Below are positions 50,629 through 59,834 of a stretch of DNA of 64,000 bases, piece by piece (positions within the stretch are counted from its first letter, which is position 1; each line of letters begins with the position of its first letter). Under the pieces are notes generated by a model, which searched no databases, was not told the origin of the DNA, and saw only the letters and a list, made by a program, of their open reading frames with translations. The stretch is from an uncultured Gemmatimonadota bacterium (GTDB lineage Bacteria; Gemmatimonadota; Gemmatimonadetes; Gemmatimonadales; Gemmatimonadaceae), in NCBI GenBank assembly GCA_903910555.1, contig CAIVZZ010000013.1, positions 186,001 to 250,000 on the forward strand, read 5' to 3'. A program made the position numbers and the translations under genes.

Positions 50629-51219
50629 ATGCACAGTTCCGCCGTTTCAGCGCGCCATCTCCTCGTAGCCACGGCTTGCGCCTTCGCGCTCGGCGCCGCG
50701 TGCGGCGGGACGCACGTGACGACCCTCCCGAAGGTGGCCAAAGCTGACGCGGGCCGGATCGTTCCCGACTGGTACGTGAATCCGCCGCGCGACGAGAAGT
50801 TCCTGGTCGCGTCAGGTTCGGCCACATCGAGCGACATGCAGTTCGCGCTGACCAAGGCACAGACGGTCGCGCGCGCGACGCTTGCCGAAGAAATGCAGGC
50901 GACGTACAAAGTTCTCTCGAAGCAGTTTGCCGAAGAAGTCGGCCGCGACGATTCAAGCCGACTGCTCGATCAGTTCACGCGAACGGTCGAAGCGGTGGTG
51001 AACGCGAACCTGGTGAATACGGTGCTGCGCCAGCAGTATCTCCAGCAGGAGACACCAGGGTATCGTGCATTCGTCCTCGTTGCTGTGTCGCGCGACGATA
51101 TTGCCGCGCGCTTGCTCAAAGAATTGAAGGCCAACGAAGCGCTCTATACGCACCTCCGCGCAACGCAGGCGTTCAAGGATCTCGAAGCGCAGACCGCAAC
51201 ACCACCGTCGGCACCGTGA
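50629..51219 (+). CDS. LPP20-like lipoprotein
   Basis: Lipobox-like ALGAACGG; PDWYVNPPRDEKFLVASGSATSSDMQFALTKAQTVARATLAEEMQ. Confidence 0.75.
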   Translation: MHSSAVSARHLLVATACAFALGAACGGTHVTTLPKVAKADAGRIVPDWYVNPPRDEKFLVASGSATSSDMQFALTKAQTVARATLAEEMQATYKVLSKQFAEEVGRDDSSRLLDQFTRTVEAVVNANLVNTVLRQQYLQQETPGYRAFVLVAVSRDDIAARLLKELKANEALYTHLRATQAFKDLEAQTATPPSAP

Positions 51220-52958
51220 CGGCTGCCGGTGTGCGGCTGATTTGTGCGGCACTGCTCTGCAGTGCGGCGCCAACAGCACGCGCACAGTCCGCTGTTGTGC
51301 CGATCGTCGCAATCGGAGACGGCCGCTCGTATTCCGCCGCACTCTCCAGCGCGATCCGCATGGCGGTAGAGTCAGGTGCCGGCGCGACTGTTGCCGGCGC
51401 CATCGCATCCAACGGCGACCGGATCACGACCGACTCCGTCCGCGCGGTGAGCCGCGGCGTGGTGAATCGTTACGTAGTGGTCGACAGCTCGAGCAGCGCA
51501 GCGGGCGCGCACGTGCGGATTTTGGCCATGGTGTCGCGGATTGTTGAGCGCGACGCGGTTGGCGCACGCGGTCAGCGCGTTGCCGCTCCGGGCGCGCTCT
51601 GGAATGCCAGCGCCACGCTCGATACAGATCGCCGCGGCAACGAGGCCGCGCTGCTCTCTGAGATCTTCGGCGCGATCGACCGCCAGCCGAACGCGTACAA
51701 ATATGAAGTCGAATCCGGACCGCCGGTCGCGAGCGGAACGGGCGCCGCGAATCTGCGCATGCGTATTCGTGTGATTCGCTCTCCGAGTCCGGCGTATGCT
51801 GCGCTGCGCGAGCGCGCATTCTCGATTCTCGCTGCGATCGCGGGGCCGGCGGGTGAACGTTCGACGCACTTGCCGCCGCTCGCGAGCGAAAAAATCACCG
51901 TGCACGCCTGTGTCTCACACTGCGAAACAGGCGAACGGCGCATCCTGAATCCACGTGCCGCGCTCGACGCAGCCGACTCACTCGGCGCACTCGATCCGCC
52001 GGTGCTGACCGCTCCGCACAGCGAAACGTTTCCCGCTTTCTTCCCCGATTTGAAAACAGCCGGCGGTTTCGTCGTCGCCTTCGTCGACTCCGTCAAACAG
52101 CACCAGCAGCTCGTGCACGTGCGCTCGACACGCGGCTATCTCGCCGTTGTCGATTATCTGCGCGCCACATTCGATGACGCCCGTTATCGCCTCGAAATCA
52201 GCAGCCGTCAAATAGACGTGGCCGAATCGTTCCGCGCACCGCGCACGGGCCAGCCGCAGCCGCAGTTCAGCGCGAACGCCGCGCCGGGATCGCTGCCAGT
52301 CGAATTGGTGCAGGGATTCCGCCCGCACCTCAGCGGCGGCCCGGGCGCCGCGACAATGCTCGGCTCGCCTTACGTGACCGTCACGGTTCCCACCGCGGAA
52401 CAGGCCCATGCCGACACCGCGCTCGTGGACGTGTGGCTCACCAACGCCGAACTCGCGCACCTGACATCGATCGGTATCGCTCCAATAGCCACCACGCATC
52501 GCCTTTCGGCCGCTGCCGCAGCGGCGCAGGAACCGCAGGCCCTGCCGCTCGCCGTGCTCGACGCGATCGCTCACCCGCCGCTTGCCGACGGAGATGGCGC
52601 AATCTCGCTCACGGGTTCCGTCGCGTCTGTCGTCGCCGTGGGAACCGCATCGGTTGACGCGGCGGCGCCGACGCACGCCTGCACCGTCGCCAGGCTCCGC
52701 GCACAGCGCGAATTGGTCCGGTTTATCACAGGATCCCACCTCGAAGGGCGCATCGGCCTGACGTCATCTGAGAGCCGCGGCGGGCAGGTTCAAGAGCTCT
52801 TTCGCGAAGACATTACCGAGACCGTCGCAGGTCGTCTCGCCGGCGCGGCGCTCGCCGCGCAGTGGACGGTCAACGCTCCCTCTCGCTGCCGCGTTGCCCT
52901 CTGGCTGGCGGACGGCCTGACCGTCCGCCGCGACTCTGCAGGACGCTCTCCGCGCTGA
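51216..52958 (+). CDS. hypothetical secreted protein coupled to the LPP20-like gene
   Basis: GTGA overlap; signal peptide; AIGDGRSYSAALSSAIRMAVESGAGATVAG resembles SoxY/FlgT-N-type repeats only loosely. Confidence 0.7.
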   Translation: MTAAGVRLICAALLCSAAPTARAQSAVVPIVAIGDGRSYSAALSSAIRMAVESGAGATVAGAIASNGDRITTDSVRAVSRGVVNRYVVVDSSSSAAGAHVRILAMVSRIVERDAVGARGQRVAAPGALWNASATLDTDRRGNEAALLSEIFGAIDRQPNAYKYEVESGPPVASGTGAANLRMRIRVIRSPSPAYAALRERAFSILAAIAGPAGERSTHLPPLASEKITVHACVSHCETGERRILNPRAALDAADSLGALDPPVLTAPHSETFPAFFPDLKTAGGFVVAFVDSVKQHQQLVHVRSTRGYLAVVDYLRATFDDARYRLEISSRQIDVAESFRAPRTGQPQPQFSANAAPGSLPVELVQGFRPHLSGGPGAATMLGSPYVTVTVPTAEQAHADTALVDVWLTNAELAHLTSIGIAPIATTHRLSAAAAAAQEPQALPLAVLDAIAHPPLADGDGAISLTGSVASVVAVGTASVDAAAPTHACTVARLRAQRELVRFITGSHLEGRIGLTSSESRGGQVQELFREDITETVAGRLAGAALAAQWTVNAPSRCRVALWLADGLTVRRDSAGRSPR

Positions 52959-53079
52959 CAGTTTTCCGCCACTGTAAAAGGCAAACACCGAGTTGCGCGC
53001 TGACGGTTTTCAGGGTTACTTCGAGGTGAATCTGCTGGTGCCGTAGGCAGCACCGAGCGCCCCGACCTTACGAGGCCGT

Positions 53080-55230
53080 GTGAATCGAGCGTTCGAAAAA
53101 AAGTACCCGATAGGCATCGCTGTGGTTGTCGCCATAATTTTGGCGAACACGGCGCTCTCGTACCGCAACACCGTGCAGCTGTATGCCGCCGCTGATGGCG
53201 TCGCACACAGCGAGCAGGTGCAGGTCGCCCTGAAGCAAGTCCTCACCTCGGCGGCTGAAGCGGAAGCGAGCCAGCGCGGCTACGTCATAACCGGCAACGA
53301 GCGCTATCTCGAGCCGTTCCGCGCGGCTGAACAGCGCATCGACGCTGAGGTTTCGACGCTTGCGCAGCTCACGCGCGACAACGCGGAGCAGGAAGCTGAA
53401 GTCCCGCGCGCCCAGCGCTTCGTCGTGCAGAAACTCGACGAGCTCCGGCTCACGATCGCCGTGCGCAAGGAAAACGGATCCGATGCGGCGAACGCGATCG
53501 TCCTGACCGACCGCGGCCGTCTCGCGATGGACTCGCTGCACGCCGTGGTCAGCCGCATGGAGCGCCGCGAGCAGACGATGATCGCGCTGCGGGCCGCCGA
53601 GTACACGCGCAGCCGCGACTGGGCGGTCAGCGCCGGTCTTGCGGCGGGATTCACCGCGCTCTTCCTCGTGACCGCGTTTGTTACAATGCAGCAGCGCGCG
53701 TTCCGTTCGCGCACGATCGCCGCGGATGCGCTGTTCGAGCAGAAAGAGCTCTTCCGCACCACGCTCGCGAGCATCGGCGATGCCGTCATTTCGACGGACC
53801 GCGGCGCGCGCGTGACATTCCTGAATCCCGTTGCGGAAGCACTCACGGGCTGGCGCTCGTCGGACGCCGAAGGCGAACCGCTCGCGTCGGTGTTCGAAAT
53901 CGTAAACGAAGAAACGCGCGCACCCGTGCAGAACCCGGCACTGCGCGCGCTGCGCGATGGCGCGGTGGTCGCACTGCAAAACCACACGGTGCTGGTCGCA
54001 AAATCGGGAACCGAGACGCCGATCGACGACAGCGCCGCGCCGATTCGCGATGCGCACGGCATGATGACGGGCGCGGTGCTCATCTTCCGCGACATCACGG
54101 AACGCAAAGCCGCCGAGCGCGCGCTGCGCGACGCCGATCGTAAGAAGGACGAGTTCCTCGCCGTTCTTGCGCACGAACTGCGCAATCCGCTCGCACCGAT
54201 GCGCAATGCGCTCGAGATGGTGCGGCTCTCGGCCGACGACCCCACGGTGATCGGAAGCGTTCGCGGCACGATGGAGCGCCAGGTCGATCACATGGTGCGC
54301 CTGACCGACGACCTCCTCGACGTCTCGCGCATCACGCGCAACCGCCTGGAGCTCCGCCGCAAGCCGGTGGATCTCTCAGCCGTCGTACATCGCGCGATGG
54401 AGAGCTCCGACCCAATCCTGAAAGAGAGGCGCCATAGCGTTTCGTTGGCGCTGCCGTCGACGCCGCTCGTCGTGGACGCGGACGAAAGCCGCCTCGCTCA
54501 GGTGCTTTACAACCTGCTCGGCAACGCCGCCAAGTACACGCATCCCGGCGGACGCATCCATGTGCGCGCCATGCGTGAAGGTCTCGACGCCATCATCACC
54601 GTTTCAGACAATGGGATCGGTATGGCGCGCGAGCACTTGCGCAGCGTCTTCGAAATGTTCACGCAGGTCGACAGCTCGCTGGAGCGGTCTCAGGGCGGAC
54701 TGGGAATCGGCCTGACACTTTCACGCCGCATCGTCGAGTTGCACGGCGGCACGATCGAAGCCGCAAGCGAAGGAACCGGTAAAGGGAGCACGTTCACCGT
54801 TCGACTGCGCGCGGCAGAAAGTTCATCACTGCTCGAACCAACGCCTGCGCGTACCTTCGCGTTACCAAAAGGGCGCCGTATTCTCATTGCCGACGATAAC
54901 CGTGATTCCGCCGATACACTTGCGACGATGCTACAGATGGTCGGCCACGACGTCCGTGTGTGCTACGACGGCGTCAATGCGCTCACGCAGGCAGAGCTCT
55001 TCCGCCCCGAAGTCATGCTGCTCGACATCGGCATGCCCGTGCTGAACGGACTCGAGCTCGCATCGCGAATCCGCGAGCGGTCGTGGGGCGTGCAGATGCG
55101 CCTCATCGCGCTCACCGGCTGGGGACAGCCCGAAGATATCCGGCGCTCCCAGCAGGCCGGCTTCAATCACCATCTCGTGAAGCCCGTCGAACTCTCGCGC
55201 TTGCAAGAGCTGCTCGGAGCGGAAGGATGA
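53080..55230 (+). CDS. hybrid sensor histidine kinase (CHASE3-PAS-HisKA-HATPase-REC)
   Basis: N-terminal TM plus CHASE3 ASQRGYVITGNERYLEPF; PAS; FLAVLAHELRNPLAPM; GGLGIGLTLSRRIVELHGG; RRILIADDNRDSADTLATML. Confidence 0.93.
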   Translation: MNRAFEKKYPIGIAVVVAIILANTALSYRNTVQLYAAADGVAHSEQVQVALKQVLTSAAEAEASQRGYVITGNERYLEPFRAAEQRIDAEVSTLAQLTRDNAEQEAEVPRAQRFVVQKLDELRLTIAVRKENGSDAANAIVLTDRGRLAMDSLHAVVSRMERREQTMIALRAAEYTRSRDWAVSAGLAAGFTALFLVTAFVTMQQRAFRSRTIAADALFEQKELFRTTLASIGDAVISTDRGARVTFLNPVAEALTGWRSSDAEGEPLASVFEIVNEETRAPVQNPALRALRDGAVVALQNHTVLVAKSGTETPIDDSAAPIRDAHGMMTGAVLIFRDITERKAAERALRDADRKKDEFLAVLAHELRNPLAPMRNALEMVRLSADDPTVIGSVRGTMERQVDHMVRLTDDLLDVSRITRNRLELRRKPVDLSAVVHRAMESSDPILKERRHSVSLALPSTPLVVDADESRLAQVLYNLLGNAAKYTHPGGRIHVRAMREGLDAIITVSDNGIGMAREHLRSVFEMFTQVDSSLERSQGGLGIGLTLSRRIVELHGGTIEAASEGTGKGSTFTVRLRAAESSSLLEPTPARTFALPKGRRILIADDNRDSADTLATMLQMVGHDVRVCYDGVNALTQAELFRPEVMLLDIGMPVLNGLELASRIRERSWGVQMRLIALTGWGQPEDIRRSQQAGFNHHLVKPVELSRLQELLGAEG

Positions 55231-56069
55231 ACGCCCGCCGCCGAATCGGCCTTGCACTGTTCGTTTCATTTTCCGCCGCTGCGCCGCTCAGTGCGCAGGA
55301 GGCCGCGATATACGTCCGCGCGGCCGGCGATACACTGCGCTATCGCAACACCACGAAGATGGACGGCACCGTGCATGGCGCCGCAGGCGACGCGCCGTTC
55401 ACGCTTTCGCGCGATGCCGTGTTTGCATTCGCATTTTCCGGGACCGACGCCGTCACGGCGTGGTACGACGCGCTCTCAATTGAAGCATCTGGCGCGCTCG
55501 GCGGCGAGAAGCCGAATCCCGATGCGCTTTTGCGCGCGCCCTTTCGCCTGCACATGGAACCCAACGGGCGCGTCGCGACAATAAAGGCGCCCGAACTCCC
55601 GCGTACGGCACGGCTCATCGCCGAGCTGCCGCCCGGCTTCGACGACTTCTTTCCGCGGCTGCCGTCGACCGGAACGTTGTCGGTCGGCGCGACGTGGACG
55701 GACACGTCGACACGCAATGAAAGCGACACCACGGGCCGCCGCATCTACATGCGCCGCATCAGCCGCTATAAGGTGATCGGCGACTCCATCGTCGGTGGTC
55801 GCAAAGCGGCGATCGTCTCGCAGCATACCGACGTGCGCATCACGAGCACCACGCCGATGCAGCAGCAGCCGTACGTCGCCGAGCTCACGCTCAGCGGCGA
55901 CGAAGACGGCGTCGCCCTGTTCTTCGTCGCCCAGGGCCGGATGTTCTCACGCGATCGCAGAGGTGATCTGCACGGCGCGATCACCTATAAAGGCGGTGAC
56001 GAACCGCTCGTGGTGGATCAGAACTACCACTACCGACGGTCGGATATTCTCGAAGCGCAGAAGCCGTAG
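55227..56069 (+). CDS. hypothetical secreted protein
   Basis: ATGA overlap with the kinase; signal peptide MNARRRIGLALFVSFSAAAPLSAQ; start refined from 54960. Confidence 0.82.
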   Translation: MNARRRIGLALFVSFSAAAPLSAQEAAIYVRAAGDTLRYRNTTKMDGTVHGAAGDAPFTLSRDAVFAFAFSGTDAVTAWYDALSIEASGALGGEKPNPDALLRAPFRLHMEPNGRVATIKAPELPRTARLIAELPPGFDDFFPRLPSTGTLSVGATWTDTSTRNESDTTGRRIYMRRISRYKVIGDSIVGGRKAAIVSQHTDVRITSTTPMQQQPYVAELTLSGDEDGVALFFVAQGRMFSRDRRGDLHGAITYKGGDEPLVVDQNYHYRRSDILEAQKP

Positions 56070-56078
56070 TCGACGCGG

Positions 56079-57653
56079 CTACGGCTGTAGCGGACGCGGC
56101 AGCTTCTCATCGCGCTGCGCCGCCTGCCACGCGAAGCTCGCGACGACCGCCGAGTTGAACATCATGTCGTCCGGCTGCAGGCGCTCGTACACGTCCTGAT
56201 TCGTGTGGTGCGTGAGGTTGCCGTAGTCGAGCCCGTCCTGAATGAATTGGAATCCCGGCAATCCGACGGCGATGTACGAGAGGTGATCCGTGCCGCCGGT
56301 GTTGCTGATCGTGGCCGTCTTCATGCCGATGTTCTTGAACGGCCCCATCCATGCGTCGAAGATCGGACGTTCGGCTTCGATGCTCTGCAGATAAATGCCG
56401 CGAATTTTTCCGCTGCCGTTGTCGACATTGAAATACGCGGCGAACTTTTTCTGCTCGTCGAAAACGTGCGTGCCCGTGCTGTCTGTATAGCCAAAGTGCT
56501 GGCGCACGTATGCGCGCGACCCCATCAGCCCTTCTTCCTCGCCTGTCCATAGACCGATACGAATAGTTCTGCGCGGCTTGAGGTTGAGCGTTTTCAGCAA
56601 GCGCATCGCCTCGAGCATCACGCCCGATCCGGCGCCGTTGTCCGTCGCGCCGGTTCCCGAGTGCCATGAATCAAAGTGTGCGCCGATCATCACGACTTCG
56701 TCTTTCAACGCCGGATCGCTTCCAGGAATCTCCGCGATCAGATTGAACGACGCCTTGTTCTCGGGGAAGAACTTGTTCTGCATGTTCAGTTCGAGCGGCA
56801 CGGCAACGCCCTTCTCCACCATGCGCGCGATGCGTCCGTACGACTCCTGCGCGACGTGCACGGTGGGAACTGCGGCCACCGCGCCGTTCCGTGAGGCGCC
56901 GTTGTTCGTGCCGATGTCGCCGCCGACGTGCGCTGCATCGCCGAGTAAAATCGCGGCGACGTGCTCCGAGACAAGCCACCGCAGTACGGCAGTGTCGGCG
57001 AGACTCACTGTTGCAGGCGCATTGCCGCGACCACCGCGCCCTCCACCGGCGCCTGCACCACCCGCCGGCGGAGGCTGAGCCGCGGCCATCACCGCGAGCG
57101 ACGAATCACTCAATCGCGTTGCCGTCGCCGCGAACTGATTCACCGGCCGGCTGAGCGGCGGCGCCAGCATGATAAAGGCGTTCTTGAGTTTGCCGCTGTA
57201 ATTCTTTTTGAGCTCGTCGAGATTCGCCGCGGTAATGCGCGTCGCCGGACCGGTCACAGTTCCCTTCGTGCTTGCCGACCACGCCTGCGGAACGGCCTGC
57301 ACGATGAACGGCGCGGGCGTGAGCGCCATCAACGAAAAGCGCTCGCTCTGCCAGCCGAGTCCGGCCGGTGTATCCCACGTCTCCGCGTGAACATTCGAGA
57401 GGCCCCACGACGTCATCTGACCCAGCGCCCAGTCTTTCGCGCGGGTCGCATTTGGCGACCACGTGAGCCTGGGACCGTACACGTCCGAAAGCCAGCTCAT
57501 GATATCCATGACCTGCGAATGGTTCATCTCCTCGGCTTTGATTTTCTCGATCGTCGCGACGTCGACTCTCTCCTGCGCGGCGAGAGGGAGTGCGAAGCCG
57601 GCTGTCACGGCTGCGAGCGCGAGATTCCGAACGAGGGCGCGTGTCATTAACAT
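56079..57653 (-). CDS. M28 family metallopeptidase, secreted
   Basis: VVMIGAHFDSWHSGTGATDNGAGSGVMLEAMRLL, WTGEEEGLMGSRAY, GGTDHLSY. Confidence 0.93.
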   Translation of the reverse strand: MLMTRALVRNLALAAVTAGFALPLAAQERVDVATIEKIKAEEMNHSQVMDIMSWLSDVYGPRLTWSPNATRAKDWALGQMTSWGLSNVHAETWDTPAGLGWQSERFSLMALTPAPFIVQAVPQAWSASTKGTVTGPATRITAANLDELKKNYSGKLKNAFIMLAPPLSRPVNQFAATATRLSDSSLAVMAAAQPPPAGGAGAGGGRGGRGNAPATVSLADTAVLRWLVSEHVAAILLGDAAHVGGDIGTNNGASRNGAVAAVPTVHVAQESYGRIARMVEKGVAVPLELNMQNKFFPENKASFNLIAEIPGSDPALKDEVVMIGAHFDSWHSGTGATDNGAGSGVMLEAMRLLKTLNLKPRRTIRIGLWTGEEEGLMGSRAYVRQHFGYTDSTGTHVFDEQKKFAAYFNVDNGSGKIRGIYLQSIEAERPIFDAWMGPFKNIGMKTATISNTGGTDHLSYIAVGLPGFQFIQDGLDYGNLTHHTNQDVYERLQPDDMMFNSAVVASFAWQAAQRDEKLPRPLQP

Positions 57654-57726
57654 CTCCGGAAATACGGGGTCGTATAAGAAACGCGAATCAACGGCTCGAT
57701 TTCAACCCAACGGGGTACATTTCGTC

Positions 57727-59721
57727 ATGACCAATACCTCTCGTTTGTATCTCATCGCGCTCGGTGCGCTCGCGACGGCGACTGCGACCGCTGCGCTCGG
57801 CGCCCAGTCGCCGGCCGTACAGCTCGCGTTCGGCTACGAATGCGGCGATCGCTTTCTTATCAAGAACGACGGCAGCCAGGGAGTGGCGCTCGAATGGAAG
57901 GCGACTGGCAGCCAGGATCGTTCACAGCTGCACCTCAATCCGAACGAGTCACGCGAGATCGCCTCGGCATCGAGTGATGCGGTCGAACTTTGGGTGAACG
58001 GCAAAGTTGTCGCGACGGAACCCAAGGGGAACAAAGCATGCGGCGCAAACGGTGCGCCGGCGGGGGCTGCTTCGGGATCGCCGAATGTCGTCGTGCGTCC
58101 GCTCGATGCAAATGAAACCGCAGCGGCCGGCGATCCGCCGTCGCGTGTCGCGCGCCTGAGCTCAATGCAGGGGAACGTGTCGTTCCAGGCAGCCGGCTCC
58201 ACCGAGTGGGGAGTCGCCGCGGTCAACTCGAGCGTGACGACGGGCGACCGTTTGGTCGCCGACGACGGAAGCCGGGCTGAACTGGAGATCGGACCGACAG
58301 CGATTCGTTTTGGATCTTCGACAGACGTTACCGTCACGAGTCTTACGGACGGACTGCTGCAGCTTGGCGTTCCGGCCGGCACGCTGCGGTTGAGCGTGTA
58401 CCGGATGAATCCGGGCGACACGATTGAAGTTGATACGCCGAACGGCGCGGTAGGCGTTCTCGCACCGGGCAACTATCGCATCTCGACGAACGCTGCCGGC
58501 ACCGCAACGATTGTCAGTGTCGAGCGCGGTCGCGTCGATGTGACCGGGCCGAATCTTTCGCAGGTCATTGATGCCGGGCGCACCGTGCGGCTCAGCGCCG
58601 GCGACGGCGGCACCGTGCAACTCGCAAACGCTCCGCGCCCGGGTCCAGATGGCTTCGATTCGTGGAGCCAGTACCGCGATGGCGTGCTGACCAGCCCGAC
58701 CTCCGCATCTGATGCTTATGTGAATCCGGACATCCCGGGCGTGCGCGATCTCGATGCATCGGGACGCTGGGAAAATGATGTCGCGAACGGACCGGTCTGG
58801 TATCCGACGGTTGTCGTCGCTGGATGGGTGCCGTACCGCTACGGTCACTGGGGTTGGGTGGAGCCCTGGGGTTGGGTCTGGATCGCCGACGAGCCGTGGG
58901 GTTTCGCGCCGTTCCACTACGGCCGCTGGGCATTCGTGCGCAATCGCTGGGGCTGGGTCCCCGGCCCGCGACTCGGCAGGCCGTACTATTCTCCCGCGCT
59001 CGTCGCGTTTGCGGACGGCGGTGGATTTGGATTGAGCATCGGAGTGTCGGCGTGGTTCCCGCTCGGGCCGCGTGATCCATTCATTCCCTGGTATCATCAC
59101 GACGACAGGTATCTGCGTGCGGTGAACGGCGCGAATGTCCGTGGCGTCGCTGACATCAATGTGTTCGTGCACGTGCAGGATGTTGAGCGATTCCACTATG
59201 CGAATCGTACGGTCGCGATGACAGTCGTGCCGACGGCGTCGTTCGCTGCGGGGAGACCGATCGCACATGATGTCGTTCGGGTCGCACCGGAGCGCATTGC
59301 GCAGGCACGGATTGCGCCGCATCCGGGAGTTGTCCCGACGCGCGAGGCAGTGATCGGTGTTGTTGCGCCGCGGCCGCATGCAGCGGTCGAGCGGATGGAT
59401 GTTGCGCGCGTGCCGGTTGGTGTTGCACGCGGAGCCGAGCCCGACAGAAATGGTGTGCCGCGTGCGCAGGCGCCGACGAGGACTGGAGTGACGCAGGTTG
59501 CGCGTCCGCTCGTGGTTCGCGCACCGGCGCCGCCCGCAGCGGTTCCGTTCGAGGCGCGACAGAAGGCGATTTCGGAGCATCCGGGTCGTCCGCTCGAGCC
59601 GCAGCAGATTCAGAATCTGCGGGCCGGCCGGCCGGCTGGGCCGCAGAAGGATCCGGAGCCGGCGCACGCGAAGCCGAAGGAACCGGCGCACAAAGAGAAT
59701 AAAGAAGCCAAGAAGCCATAG
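57727..59721 (+). CDS. DUF6600/FecR-domain secreted protein with WGW-rich region
   Basis: FecR-like SSMQGNVSFQAAGSTEWGVAAVNSSVTTGDRLVADDGSRAELEIG; WVPYRYGHWGWVEPWGWVWIADEPWGFAPFHYGRW; start refined from 57463. Confidence 0.88.
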   Translation: MTNTSRLYLIALGALATATATAALGAQSPAVQLAFGYECGDRFLIKNDGSQGVALEWKATGSQDRSQLHLNPNESREIASASSDAVELWVNGKVVATEPKGNKACGANGAPAGAASGSPNVVVRPLDANETAAAGDPPSRVARLSSMQGNVSFQAAGSTEWGVAAVNSSVTTGDRLVADDGSRAELEIGPTAIRFGSSTDVTVTSLTDGLLQLGVPAGTLRLSVYRMNPGDTIEVDTPNGAVGVLAPGNYRISTNAAGTATIVSVERGRVDVTGPNLSQVIDAGRTVRLSAGDGGTVQLANAPRPGPDGFDSWSQYRDGVLTSPTSASDAYVNPDIPGVRDLDASGRWENDVANGPVWYPTVVVAGWVPYRYGHWGWVEPWGWVWIADEPWGFAPFHYGRWAFVRNRWGWVPGPRLGRPYYSPALVAFADGGGFGLSIGVSAWFPLGPRDPFIPWYHHDDRYLRAVNGANVRGVADINVFVHVQDVERFHYANRTVAMTVVPTASFAAGRPIAHDVVRVAPERIAQARIAPHPGVVPTREAVIGVVAPRPHAAVERMDVARVPVGVARGAEPDRNGVPRAQAPTRTGVTQVARPLVVRAPAPPAAVPFEARQKAISEHPGRPLEPQQIQNLRAGRPAGPQKDPEPAHAKPKEPAHKENKEAKKP

Positions 59722-59757
59722 ACGTCATAGACGCCATAACTGCCCCACCCCCGGGTC

Positions 59758-59797
59758 AAAAACGGCACCATCGCGATGAGGCGGTGGTGCCGTTTTT
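59758..59797 (+). terminator. intrinsic terminator
   Basis: aaaaacggcacca / tggtgccgttttt, 13-bp perfect stem with T-run. Confidence 0.88.
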
Positions 59798-59834
59798 CTT
59801 TGCCGTCCGCACTGTGCGGTCGTACTTTCACGGC

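Noticed and set aside
52952-53012. Direct repeat gcgctgacRgtttt (52952 and 52997) before the CHASE3 kinase as an operator
   Set aside because: Only two short copies, no palindromic symmetry and no second locus; too weak to claim
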